A DNA stretch of 64,000 nt, from assembly GCA_015059845.1 (NCBI GenBank), contig SUZR01000002.1, forward strand, positions 124,001 to 188,000. The letters are read 5' to 3'. Position 1 is the stretch's first letter, and each line of letters starts with the position of its first letter. The notes beneath the pieces are model-generated. The model had not been told where the DNA came from. It saw nothing but the letters and a program-made list of their open reading frames with translations, and did not search any database. This document shows positions 25,100 to 32,895 of the stretch, piece after piece. The stretch comes from Rikenellaceae bacterium. Its GTDB lineage: Bacteria > Bacteroidota > Bacteroidia > Bacteroidales > Rikenellaceae. The translations under genes were made by a program, and so were the position numbers.

Positions 25100-26329
25100 A
25101 TGAGTGTATTACAGTATTCTAAAGACGGGTTGTATGTAAATGTATGGTATGATTCGCGCAAAATACGAAAAGATGGAGGTTATCCTGTAAAGATTCGTGT
25201 TACATTTAATAGGCGACAACAATATTATTCAACAGGCAAATCCCTCACATTAGATGAGTGGGAATCTTTACATAAGTCTAAATCACCCAGAATTATAGCT
25301 ATAAGAAAGGATATTGAAAGTAGCTACAATATAGTCCGCGATGCTGCTGCAGATTTAGCTGCGACAGGGTCGTTTTCATTCGATGCATTGAGAATACGGT
25401 TAAAAGGTGCCGCTATAGATTCTGTTAATTATGCATTTAAGATGAAGATAGATGAATTAAAAAAGGCTGGGCGTATCGGCAATATGGATATCTATAAGAC
25501 AGCGCTCAAAAGTCTTGAGGATTTTGCCGGCGAGCATGTCCCATTCAAAGCTATCACCGTATCTTGGTTAGTTAGATTTACTGAGTATCTGCGCAAGAGA
25601 GACCTGTCTCAAAACACTATTGCAATAAGACTTCGTACACTCAAGGCAATATTTAATGATGCTAAAACACTCAATATTATACGAGAAGCAGAATATCCCT
25701 TCGGAAAGGGGAAATATGAGATTCAGTCTGGGACTGGACGAAAAATGGCACTTCTTCCTGACCAGATAAAAAAGATTTTTGAGTATGATGATGGCTTAGA
25801 AACATCGCAAAAATATAGAGATTATTTCCTATTTCTATACTTATGTAATGGCATAAATGTCGCAGATTTCATCCGACTAAAATATAGCGATATTATAAAC
25901 GATGAAATATATTTCAAACGGCAGAAAACAATGAATACCGTTAGAAACCTACGAGATATTCGCGTAATCATCACGGAACCTATGCGCCAGATTATTAGGC
26001 GATGGGGAAATCCTTACCACCCTAACAATTATATATTCCCTCATTTAGATGGCACGGAGACTCCGCTTCAGCAAAAACGAAAGACCCAATATCTAACGCG
26101 CCTGATAAATCGTCGTATGGCATATATTGCCATACAATTAGAGATTCCTCATATTTCAACCTATACCGCCAGACACTCGTTTGCTACAATATTAAAAAAT
26201 AAAGGAATAAATATATCGTACATATCTGAAGCTTTAGGACATAGCGATATTAAAACAACTGAAAATTATTTGGCATCATTTGACAGAACTGAACGAGAAA
26301 AAATGGCGACAATATTAACAGAACTATAA
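25100..26329 (+). CDS. Tyrosine recombinase (integrase)
   Basis: The 409-residue protein has an arm-type/SAM-like N-terminal half and a C-terminal catalytic domain. Its box II region reads TYTARHSFATIL (His-x-x-Arg pattern), followed by LGHSDIKTTENYLASF with the His and the nucleophilic Tyr. The position of the first catalytic Arg reads CNGINVADFIRLK, with Asn instead of Arg; this is seen in a subset of Bacteroidota recombinases. The start MSVLQYSKDG at 25100 lies after a good promoter; the in-frame upstream ATG at 25058 falls at or before the expected transcription start. It most likely integrates and excises the surrounding element at tRNA-Gly. Confidence 0.93.
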   Translation: MSVLQYSKDGLYVNVWYDSRKIRKDGGYPVKIRVTFNRRQQYYSTGKSLTLDEWESLHKSKSPRIIAIRKDIESSYNIVRDAAADLAATGSFSFDALRIRLKGAAIDSVNYAFKMKIDELKKAGRIGNMDIYKTALKSLEDFAGEHVPFKAITVSWLVRFTEYLRKRDLSQNTIAIRLRTLKAIFNDAKTLNIIREAEYPFGKGKYEIQSGTGRKMALLPDQIKKIFEYDDGLETSQKYRDYFLFLYLCNGINVADFIRLKYSDIINDEIYFKRQKTMNTVRNLRDIRVIITEPMRQIIRRWGNPYHPNNYIFPHLDGTETPLQQKRKTQYLTRLINRRMAYIAIQLEIPHISTYTARHSFATILKNKGINISYISEALGHSDIKTTENYLASFDRTEREKMATILTEL

Positions 26330-26336
26330 AAAGTCT

Positions 26337-26344
26337 TATATTTG
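26337..26344 (+). promoter_or_regulatory. -7 box upstream of the ATPase/STAS-like pair
   Basis: TATATTTG, 53 nt before the ATG at 26398, fits the -7 consensus. No clear -33 partner is seen. Confidence 0.4.
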
Positions 26345-26397
26345 TAGGTATATATACAATAACGAAACATAAAATATATTTTTTTCGTATAACTTAT

Positions 26398-27285
26398 ATG
26401 AACATTAAATTAAGAAATATTAATGACAATAAAATGTCTGATGGATTACAAGCTGCAATTGATGTAATTAATCAGATAAATAATTCTAATGATGAGAATT
26501 TAACTATTGATTTCTCTAATATTGGCTTTGTTACTCCTCTATATGTCCTACCTCTTGTCGTTTTCATAAACGGGTGTGATAAAAATATAGTCGTAACAAA
26601 CACTAACGAATATTTAAAGACAATAGGATTTACCTCTGGTGTACAACCTGATATGATGCGCAAGAGTGAGTTTCTTGCTATTATGGAGCAATATTCTCGT
26701 AAAACATATATTCCGATAATTAGTTTTCCTGCCACTAAAGATAGAGATGATGAAAAAGATGCCATTCTAACTACTGTGGAATCTATAATTGTGCGACAAT
26801 TAGGCATCAGCCCAAATGTAGCATCTGGTCTTAAATATATGTTAGGAGAATGTATCGATAATATTATTCAACACGCCAACTCTAAGCGTGGATATATTTT
26901 TGCACAGTCATACCCCGACAAGGGTTATCTTGATATATGTATAGCAGATAATGGTATAACCTTGCTTGGCAGTTACAAGACCCTTGCTGATAATGAAATC
27001 GAAGGAGACCTTGAAGCAATTCAAGCGGCAAACAGAGGAATATCAACAAAAAACCTACCTAACGCAGAGAATCGAGGATATGGTATTATTACTTCAAAAA
27101 ATATGCTTGTTAAAGGTTTGGGTGGTAATTTTATTATGATGTCTGGAAATGCAGTGCATCTATACAATTCAGAACATCGTAAATTCATTGAAATGCCCGA
27201 TAATATTAGATGGGATGGTACAATAATAGCTCTAAGAATTCCGTACATTAATAAAGAGTTCCAATATATTAACTACATTGAATAA
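26398..27285 (+). CDS. GHKL (histidine-kinase-like) ATPase with N-terminal STAS-like half
   Basis: The 295-residue protein has an N-terminal alpha/beta part (about 1-110) with LTIDFSNIGFVTPLYVLPLV, a STAS-like pattern. The C-terminal part is a GHKL ATPase: N-box GECIDNIIQHANS, G1 box IADNGITLL and a later NRGYGIITSKNM glycine motif. There is no phosphoacceptor His region and no membrane segment, so it is not a classical sensor kinase; anti-sigma-factor kinases of the SpoIIAB/RsbW type are the nearest logic. It is directly followed by a STAS-like gene, the natural partner. The pairing is recurrent in bacterial islands to my knowledge, but I know of no assigned function. Confidence 0.8.
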   Translation: MNIKLRNINDNKMSDGLQAAIDVINQINNSNDENLTIDFSNIGFVTPLYVLPLVVFINGCDKNIVVTNTNEYLKTIGFTSGVQPDMMRKSEFLAIMEQYSRKTYIPIISFPATKDRDDEKDAILTTVESIIVRQLGISPNVASGLKYMLGECIDNIIQHANSKRGYIFAQSYPDKGYLDICIADNGITLLGSYKTLADNEIEGDLEAIQAANRGISTKNLPNAENRGYGIITSKNMLVKGLGGNFIMMSGNAVHLYNSEHRKFIEMPDNIRWDGTIIALRIPYINKEFQYINYIE

Positions 27286-27304
27286 AAATCACTATATTTG
27301 CAAT

Positions 27305-27661
27305 ATGAAAACAATTATTGATATTACAACAATTTTAAGTGCCGACCTTAAATCTAGATTTGCGGTAGGTGATTTACTCCTGTATATTAAAAATACAGGA
27401 TGTGATTCTGTTGTTGTAGATTTTGCAGGTGTTAAGTTTGCTACAAGAAGTTTCGTTGATGAGTACTACAACATAATTATGAAGAGTGCTACATCTGATA
27501 TTCAGATTGAGACTATTAATATTCCCGAAGATATTCAGGTTATATTCGATGTAGTAAAACGCACTCAACACAAAGAAAAAGATATTAAACTCGATGCAAC
27601 GGTCATTAAATGTAAAACCTTTGCAGAACTACAACGAGTATTTAATTCATTGCTTCTATAA
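27305..27661 (+). CDS. STAS-like domain protein (DUF4325 type)
   Basis: The 118-residue protein shows the STAS-like DUF4325 pattern: DSVVVDFAGVKFATRSFVDEYY, where a beta strand leads into a switch helix. It starts MKTIIDITTIL at an ATG at 27305; a TTG at 27278 overlapping the ATPase stop is an alternative start. The gene follows the ATPase gene by 19 nt and ends with a strong hairpin. By analogy to SpoIIAA/SpoIIAB it would be the substrate or ligand of the ATPase. Its tail and terminator exist as a relic copy at 20663-20820. Confidence 0.8.
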   Translation: MKTIIDITTILSADLKSRFAVGDLLLYIKNTGCDSVVVDFAGVKFATRSFVDEYYNIIMKSATSDIQIETINIPEDIQVIFDVVKRTQHKEKDIKLDATVIKCKTFAELQRVFNSLLL

Positions 27662-27688
27662 AACAATAACAAAGTAATTATCAATATT

Positions 27689-27719
27689 AGCCTGCCCGAC
27701 AAAAATTGTCAGGCAGGCT
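27689..27719. terminator. Terminator between STAS-like and WYL genes
   Basis: AGCCTGCC (27689-27696) and GGCAGGCT (27712-27719) form a perfect 8-bp stem, extended inside by GACAA/TTGTC. It serves two convergent genes. Confidence 0.75.
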
Positions 27720-27737
27720 AATTGCTTATAATTGACA

Positions 27738-28640
27738 CTATTCGTAATAGGGTTGTAGCATTATATCAAGAATATTGGCAAATTCGGCACGGACCTCGGG
27801 CGGAGATACTATCTCCATATGCTCACGATGAGAGAGTATGCGGCGATAAAATTCATTTGTGGGCGCGAGGAAAAAGCTTATCAGCGACCACTCCTCGTGT
27901 TGCTCCTCAACCGTTTGCGAGGGGTGTAATGGCAACGCCTCTAAATATCGTCGTTGAAGTTCGGTACACTTAATCACAATTCGGCGCGGAGGAATATTTG
28001 GATAGTTTGAAATACCGATAGCTCCCAACAAATATTCCGTGGGTACAAAGTCTTTAGGATAGACAAAATGCTCATCCGTAACCTCAAGATTAAGGATTCT
28101 ATCTAAACCGTATGACTTCACGATTCCATCGTCCACACTCGGCCCAAACAGATACCAGCGGCGTTCATAGCACTTTACAAAATAGGGTTTCAGCGTAACA
28201 GGATGTGCCTCATCGCAATCAAAGGCATTATACATTATCTTGATTATACGCTCCTCGCGCAGGGCTTGCAGTATCGTGTCTAAATGTTTTTGGGCTGACG
28301 GAATATGCTCCAACAATATACGGTCGCGAATTTCCCTATTCTCAAATGCGATATTACTTACAGCGAAGCTATTCAACAGCCAACTTGCGACACTATTGCT
28401 CGCCAAATCGTCTGCATTTTCGATATAGTATTCATTGCGAGGCTTATAGCAGCAGATGTTAATATCAAAATTATCCAATATCGCTGCACGATGGTTGTGA
28501 AATGTGCGTAGTGGTATAGGATTACCATCCGAGAAAGGGCACTCTATCCATCGGCGGTTAATCTCCGAAAAAGTAATGTGGCCAGCACGATAAATCGTAT
28601 TGACCAGCCACATATATCTTCGTAAATTATCCTGTGCCAT
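27738..28640 (-). CDS. WYL-domain transcriptional regulator
   Basis: The 300-residue protein has an N-terminal helix-turn-helix-like part (MAQDNLRRYMWLVNTIYRAG ... LRTFHNHRAAILD) and a WYL domain in the middle (about 125-200: HPVTLKPYFVKCYERRWYLFG, SYGLDRILNLEV). A C-terminal dimerisation region ends in LQPYYE. Such regulators (BrxR, CapW type) repress defence operons and sense a ligand or DNA signal through the WYL pocket; this is family knowledge. It has its own candidate promoter and may bind the twin inverted repeats at 32561-32617 that precede the leftward gene array. A relic of a sister gene is at 24595. Confidence 0.9.
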   Translation of the reverse strand: MAQDNLRRYMWLVNTIYRAGHITFSEINRRWIECPFSDGNPIPLRTFHNHRAAILDNFDINICCYKPRNEYYIENADDLASNSVASWLLNSFAVSNIAFENREIRDRILLEHIPSAQKHLDTILQALREERIIKIMYNAFDCDEAHPVTLKPYFVKCYERRWYLFGPSVDDGIVKSYGLDRILNLEVTDEHFVYPKDFVPTEYLLGAIGISNYPNIPPRRIVIKCTELQRRYLEALPLHPSQTVEEQHEEWSLISFFLAPTNEFYRRILSHREHMEIVSPPEVRAEFANILDIMLQPYYE

Positions 28641-28673
28641 ATTCTACGCCCCAAAGCTAAAATGTTTCACAAA

Positions 28674-28705
28674 CAAAATTATGCAAATTAATTTCCCCCT
28701 GCAAG
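28674..28705 (-). promoter_or_regulatory. Promoter of the WYL gene
   Basis: On the minus strand CTTG (28705-28702), 20 nt, then TAATTTTG (28681-28674) fits the -33/-7 pattern, 33 nt before the ATG at 28640. Confidence 0.5.
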
Positions 28706-28719
28706 TATGGCCCGCAAAA

Positions 28720-29688
28720 TTATTCCCTCTTTTTATCCGAAGGCATCAAGGGCTCGGATAGGACTTTCAATGCCGAGCAATCTTGCGCTTTGTAGCTTCG
28801 CGATTCTGCCGAAGCTATTTCGCACATCTTCTTGATTATTTGAAGTTCCTCCTTGCGATACTCGATATGCTTTTTGCTTATATATAAATCCCATCCCAAA
28901 TCAAAATGCTCATTGTATAACAACTTGCGGATATAGACTACAAAGGCGCACGTGCCGTGTGCACCGTGAAGTCGAAAGCAGTGCTTCATCGAGTCTTTTA
29001 TCATCTGCTCCTCGATATGCGAAGGGCTGAGCTGCTTCTCGAGCTTACGACGAAGACGACTTATACTCCATTGGGCAAGATCATAATCCTGCTGCGCACC
29101 ATCAGCAAACGAGAATAGGCTCTCGGAGGGGGCAAGGTGTGGCAAAATTACATCCTCGTAAAAGGAGTTATCGCGTTGGATGTAACAATTACGACACTCA
29201 TACTTCTGCTCACCCGCAGCTTTGTAGAGCCAAACGGGTGTGATAGCGTGGCATTTTGATGTTTCGCCCAAGCAATAGCAAAATAGATTCTCCACATTCT
29301 CACGAAAATATGGATTATACTCACGCAGATTTATTAACAACAGGCCATTCCACGCTCGGCGAGCCAACAGCGAAGGTCCAGACTTGGTGTTAGGCATATA
29401 GTCAATCGCACGAACTCTGATGGGAGTAATTCCACAACCCATATAACGGCACACATCTTCAACCTGACGGTCGGTCAGAAGGCTTTTGTAAGGCGTTAGG
29501 CTGTCAAGACGCGGAAGAACGGCAATCTCGCGCTCGGCAATCCAATGTTTCACACTATCGGTTGTACGCACCCACAGCCACTCGGCAAGGATTCGTTTTA
29601 TGGTTTGCACCTCTTCTGCGCTTGCCCCACGACCGATATTGTATTTGGCATACAATTTTTCTATTAATTCTCTCATCTCGATAATCAT
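28720..29688 (-). CDS. Protein of unknown function (island cargo, 322 aa)
   Basis: I do not recognise a family. The protein is soluble with no signal peptide or membrane segment. It has clustered cysteines (FCYCLGETSKC near the middle and CRNC about 30 residues later) that could bind zinc, and an Arg/Lys-rich helical stretch (SRLRRKLEKQL). The C-terminus is helical and charged. It lies 6 nt after the 184-residue gene, so it belongs to the leftward array. The start could be the ATG at 29688 or at 29676 (MRELIEKLY). Confidence 0.7.
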   Translation of the reverse strand: MIIEMRELIEKLYAKYNIGRGASAEEVQTIKRILAEWLWVRTTDSVKHWIAEREIAVLPRLDSLTPYKSLLTDRQVEDVCRYMGCGITPIRVRAIDYMPNTKSGPSLLARRAWNGLLLINLREYNPYFRENVENLFCYCLGETSKCHAITPVWLYKAAGEQKYECRNCYIQRDNSFYEDVILPHLAPSESLFSFADGAQQDYDLAQWSISRLRRKLEKQLSPSHIEEQMIKDSMKHCFRLHGAHGTCAFVVYIRKLLYNEHFDLGWDLYISKKHIEYRKEELQIIKKMCEIASAESRSYKAQDCSALKVLSEPLMPSDKKRE

Positions 29689-29694
29689 TTACTG

Positions 29695-30249
29695 TTAAAC
29701 ATCAATTCCTCTATCTCGCAACTTTTCTAAAAATGTACTCATAGGAACTAGTTCTTCGGGATGGGCTTTTGCATAGTGTAACTCTTTATAAATTTTGTCA
29801 GCAGTACCAGCCACATCCTCTTTGGTATAACCATAATAGGACATATACCACATACAGGTAGCCAAAGCTTCTGCTGGCGACATATTTAACTCTTTGTCGG
29901 GTTGCACCTCCATTGTGAGATATCGCTCCCATTCTAATTCAAGATAAATTTTATATGGACGAGCAAGTCGTTGCTCTTTGTGATTGAGCCAATGCCAATA
30001 CCAAGGTTGAGCTCGAAAACCATCCCAAATAAGGGGTGTTGTATCATCATCCGCTTGTTGTCTATTGTCAATTTTCTCACACAATTCCCTATTGTTTGTC
30101 AAATGAATAATACTGTAATCAGGATGGTGGTCGGGTTTTATTGTTTGCAGTTCATCATACATACGACGGAATCCTGTTTCGTGCCCACAGGGGATGTATG
30201 GTAATAGTTCTTCAAATGAACAAGTATGAAGCAATTCTAATAGTGTCAT
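29695..30249 (-). CDS. Protein of unknown function, short member of the MTL-WED paralogue family
   Basis: The 184-residue protein begins MTLLELLHTCSFEELLPYI, then has RRMYDELQTIKP, an LELEWERYLTMEV segment and a C-terminal YYGYTKEDVAG segment. The two larger proteins encoded next to it have the same blocks in the same order (MTLSQII.C.WEDV, YELQSIEP, YMWSRYLG, GYSQ.E). It is therefore a compact paralogue. It may belong to a Bacteroidota family annotated as DUF6557, but that is memory and not verified. No catalytic motif is evident. Confidence 0.7.
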   Translation of the reverse strand: MTLLELLHTCSFEELLPYIPCGHETGFRRMYDELQTIKPDHHPDYSIIHLTNNRELCEKIDNRQQADDDTTPLIWDGFRAQPWYWHWLNHKEQRLARPYKIYLELEWERYLTMEVQPDKELNMSPAEALATCMWYMSYYGYTKEDVAGTADKIYKELHYAKAHPEELVPMSTFLEKLRDRGIDV

Positions 30250-30324
30250 AAATCATATTTAGTTAGGATGTTCTCTTTCAATAAATCTCTCATTATATGT
30301 ATAACTCTTACTCATAGCTCTTTT

Positions 30325-31230
30325 CTAACAAGCAAACACCTCCACTTTGATACGGTTTTCAATATTTTTATCTTCAACAAAAACAACCTCACCCAATTTG
30401 GGAACATAGAGCAGATGTTTAATCATTGCTATTATTTTACCATTCAAATCGAATGATGCAGGATAGGTAATAATCATCAAAGCCTTATCGTGTCCAAAAG
30501 TAATTATCATATCCTCAAAAACCGATGTAGCAGATGAGTGATACCATTTGCACCACTTAAATTGAGTGCTGAAATATGTGGTAAAGCAGAGCATCTTGTC
30601 ATTTTCTGTATTCTCCAGGAACCTGCAAACCAACTCCTTGTCAAGAATCTTGTCCTCCAGAATTTGGCGGGCTTTCATCAGGCCTGCATCCGTTAGGAGT
30701 TGGTGGATATAATAGACACTATACCCCATAAGGTTTTCCTCGAATGCACGCTTGATATTATTCTCTGCCTCGACTTGCGAATAGCCGTTACCCGTAAGAT
30801 GAATAATTATGTTTGCCGCAATCGCAGCATCTGGCATACGATACCTCTCTGCTCGTGTCTGGTCATCCTCATCGGGGTCATAATCTATACCCCTAAAGCT
30901 ATTATAATTATCACCCAAATCGGTAACCGTAGCACCAAGATATCGCGACCACATATAACGATATACTCTTTGAGATGAAGATACAAAAATGCTGGCATCA
31001 AAGCGATGATATTTATCCATATTATAGTTTGAGATTATCATCCCCTTCTTGCGTATAAGCTTGATATTTAAGGCCTCATCATCGGGCTCTATGGATTGCA
31101 ACTCGTAAAATGTAGACTCACATAGCTCCGGAATCAAACCCATAATCTGCCCACAGGCGTAGTTAATCTGTCTGATGTAGTGTAGCACATCCTCCCAACG
31201 GCAGTTGCGAATAATCTGTGATAGTGTCAT
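30325..31230 (-). CDS. Protein of unknown function, MTL-WED paralogue (301 aa)
   Basis: I choose the ATG at 31230 (MTLSQIIRNCRWEDV) because both paralogues begin in the same way; an ATG at 31260 would overlap the upstream gene. Shared blocks are FYELQSIEPDD, YRYMWSRYLGATV, PDAAIAANIIIHLTGNGYSQVEAENNIKRA and a C-terminal part with CFTTYFSTQFKWCKWYHSSA. This protein and the 297-residue neighbour are similar along their whole length. Function unknown. Confidence 0.75.
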   Translation of the reverse strand: MTLSQIIRNCRWEDVLHYIRQINYACGQIMGLIPELCESTFYELQSIEPDDEALNIKLIRKKGMIISNYNMDKYHRFDASIFVSSSQRVYRYMWSRYLGATVTDLGDNYNSFRGIDYDPDEDDQTRAERYRMPDAAIAANIIIHLTGNGYSQVEAENNIKRAFEENLMGYSVYYIHQLLTDAGLMKARQILEDKILDKELVCRFLENTENDKMLCFTTYFSTQFKWCKWYHSSATSVFEDMIITFGHDKALMIITYPASFDLNGKIIAMIKHLLYVPKLGEVVFVEDKNIENRIKVEVFAC

Positions 31231-31252
31231 AATGTTTGGCATTAGTGTTATA

Positions 31253-32146
31253 TTATTCATTATATATATTGATAAAAGCCTCTACGCGGATACGGTCTGT
31301 CAGCGACTCATCTTTATAATAAAGAGTTTCCAACCAAAACGGGGCGTTTAGCTGATATTCGATTGTAGATATGGCCTCTTTACTCAATTTATATGTCGGA
31401 GGAGTAGCAATAATCATCATTGAACGCGCAATATGCTGTCCTCTAATAATTGAAGAAAAGGCGAATCGTGCCGATGAGAAACAGCGTTTGCTCCAACCAT
31501 AGAGTGTACTGAAGTAGGTGGTAAAATAGCGTATTGAACAAGAATCCACACCCTCAAGGAAGTATTTAACTGATCCGTCGCATACAACTTTACTCCTTAT
31601 TAACTTTACAACCTCATCGCTCCATACATTATTTAGATTAGGGGTAAAAAAGCGTACGCTATACCCCATAGCATCATCAACTCTACTACGCTTTATATTA
31701 TCTTCAACTTCTGCCTGAGAATAACCGTGACCACTCAAATGAATAAGCATATTAGCCGCTACAGCCGCAGCTGGCATTTCGTGAGTCTTGTTGCTATTAT
31801 TCTCTACATCACTATTATTGGGCTCGTTTTTGCCCATATCTTCAACCTCAGCACCAAGATAGCGCGACCACATATAGCGGAAGAGCTGATGTCTTGGCAC
31901 AACCTTAACACTAGCATTGAACGGATGAAATTTTTCTGTACTACCAGTATCATCGAAGAGGTCGTTGTAGCGGTGAAGCTGTATTAGGAGTCCCTCACCC
32001 TCTGGCTCTATTCTCTGCATCTCGTAGAACATCTGCTCTAAATGAACGATTCTCTGCTCATTGTCTACACATCTTGCATCAAACTCCTTAACATAGCGAC
32101 TTACGTCCTCCCAACGGCAGCCGCGAATAATCTGTGATAAAGTCAT
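31253..32146 (-). CDS. Protein of unknown function, MTL-WED paralogue (297 aa)
   Basis: The start is taken at 32146 (MTLSQIIRGCRWEDV), matching its paralogues and leaving 16 nt to the upstream SLOG gene; the longer reading frame runs back through that gene and is not credible. Shared blocks with the 301-residue protein are FYEMQRIEPEG, FRYMWSRYLGAEV, AAAVAANMLIHLSGHGYSQAEVEDNIKRS and YFTTYFSTLYGWSKRCFSSA. No signal peptide, membrane helix or known catalytic motif is seen. Confidence 0.75.
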   Translation of the reverse strand: MTLSQIIRGCRWEDVSRYVKEFDARCVDNEQRIVHLEQMFYEMQRIEPEGEGLLIQLHRYNDLFDDTGSTEKFHPFNASVKVVPRHQLFRYMWSRYLGAEVEDMGKNEPNNSDVENNSNKTHEMPAAAVAANMLIHLSGHGYSQAEVEDNIKRSRVDDAMGYSVRFFTPNLNNVWSDEVVKLIRSKVVCDGSVKYFLEGVDSCSIRYFTTYFSTLYGWSKRCFSSARFAFSSIIRGQHIARSMMIIATPPTYKLSKEAISTIEYQLNAPFWLETLYYKDESLTDRIRVEAFINIYNE

Positions 32147-32162
32147 AGTAATAAAAAAATAA

Positions 32163-32519
32163 TTAGAATTTACATATATGACACACCTTGCCCATCTGCT
32201 TGCACAGCTCAATATCGTGGCGTGTTCCACTACTCTTGCCATCCCAGAAGGCAAAGCAGATGTCGCACTCGCGGATAATCTCCACATTTCGCATCGGCCC
32301 GGCCTTACTGCCAAGTCCTCGCCAATCGGCCTTAAAAACCATCATCTCCAACCCATTCTCGCGGGCATATTGCTCGGCCAAACTATCGGCTCCTCGAGCT
32401 CCTCCCGAAACGACGGCCTCAACGGAGTTAAACTCCTCGTCGGAGAGTTTACACTCAATAAATTCGCACATCAAATCATAGTCTTGAAATGTGCGACTAC
32501 CTACTATTGCAATTTTCAT
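32163..32519 (-). CDS. SLOG-fold protein (DUF2493/YspA-like)
   Basis: The 118-residue protein has the Rossmann-like SLOG signature: MKIAIVGSRTF at the N-terminus, VVSGGARGADSLAEQYA in the middle and SSGTRHDIELCKQMGK near the end. SLOG proteins bind nucleotides or nucleotide-derived signals and include TIR-like defence partners; the YspA group is common in mobile elements. It is the first gene of the six-gene leftward array and lies behind the twin inverted repeats. A ligand-sensing or nucleotide-processing role is inferred only from the fold. Confidence 0.88.
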   Translation of the reverse strand: MKIAIVGSRTFQDYDLMCEFIECKLSDEEFNSVEAVVSGGARGADSLAEQYARENGLEMMVFKADWRGLGSKAGPMRNVEIIRECDICFAFWDGKSSGTRHDIELCKQMGKVCHICKF

Positions 32520-32544
32520 AGTTTATTGTTTTTGGTTTGTATTG

Positions 32545-32617
32545 CAAAAGTACGACAGCACTATGCCAAAGCACGGCATAGTATATTTTTTTATAACTAT
32601 GCTGAGGATTGGCATTA
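32545..32617 (-). promoter_or_regulatory. Operator pair and promoter of the leftward island array
   Basis: Two inverted repeats share a 7-7-7 layout: CTATGCC-N7-GGCATAG at 32561-32581 (perfect) and CTATGCT-N7-GGCATTA at 32597-32617 (imperfect), 36 bp apart. A -7 box TACTTTTG lies at 32552-32545 on the minus strand, 26 nt before the ATG of the SLOG gene. The first repeat covers the place of the -33 element, as expected for a repressor site. Confidence 0.6.
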
Positions 32618-32646
32618 TATTAAATACTTTGATGACTGATTATCCC

Positions 32647-32668
32647 AGAGCGGCAAGCAGGACTCGAC
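32647..32668. repeat. Degenerate tRNA-Gly attachment-site copy
   Basis: AGAGCGGCAAGCAGGACTCG at 32647 matches the start of the 46-bp repeat with two changes; CGGGACTCGAAC recurs at about 32690. These may be scars of earlier integrations at the same tRNA. Confidence 0.45.
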
Positions 32669-32795
32669 CAGCGAGCGTAACAAGGTGAAACGGGACTCGA
32701 ACGACGAAGCCGTAGCCGAGTTACCTTTGAAAATAAATATCTTTATAATTAGGCAACCCTATACTAAATTATCTTACCGCGATGGTTGGACGAGC

Positions 32796-32848
32796 AAGCC
32801 GACAGGCTTCGTTTTTAAGGAGAGGTGCGTGAACTTGTTCAAACGCAC
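32796..32848. other. Cluster of hairpins near the right end of the element
   Basis: AAGCC/GGCTT (32796-32809, followed by TTTTT) and the nested hairpin GTGCGT-GAAC/GTTC-ACGCAC (32825-32848) lie between the degenerate and the intact attachment repeats. The first may be a rightward terminator; the second has no obvious role. The rest of 32669-32862 shows nothing recognisable. Confidence 0.4.
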
Positions 32849-32862
32849 ATCTACAAAAAAAA

Positions 32863-32888
32863 CGAACAACAGTTTTTACTGTTGCTCG
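32863..32888 (-). terminator. Element-borne terminator of tRNA-Gly
   Basis: CGAACAACAG (32863-32872) pairs with CTGTTGCTCG (32879-32888). On the minus strand it is followed by a run of eight T, right after the 3' end of tRNA-Gly. The element thus supplies the tRNA with a new terminator. Confidence 0.8.
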
Positions 32889-32895
32889 TCTATAC

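Noticed and set aside
31253..32314. 353-codon version of the MTL-WED paralogue gene
   Set aside because: The extra N-terminus overlaps the SLOG gene in another frame; the paralogues begin MTLSQ/MTLLE, which fixes the start at 32146.
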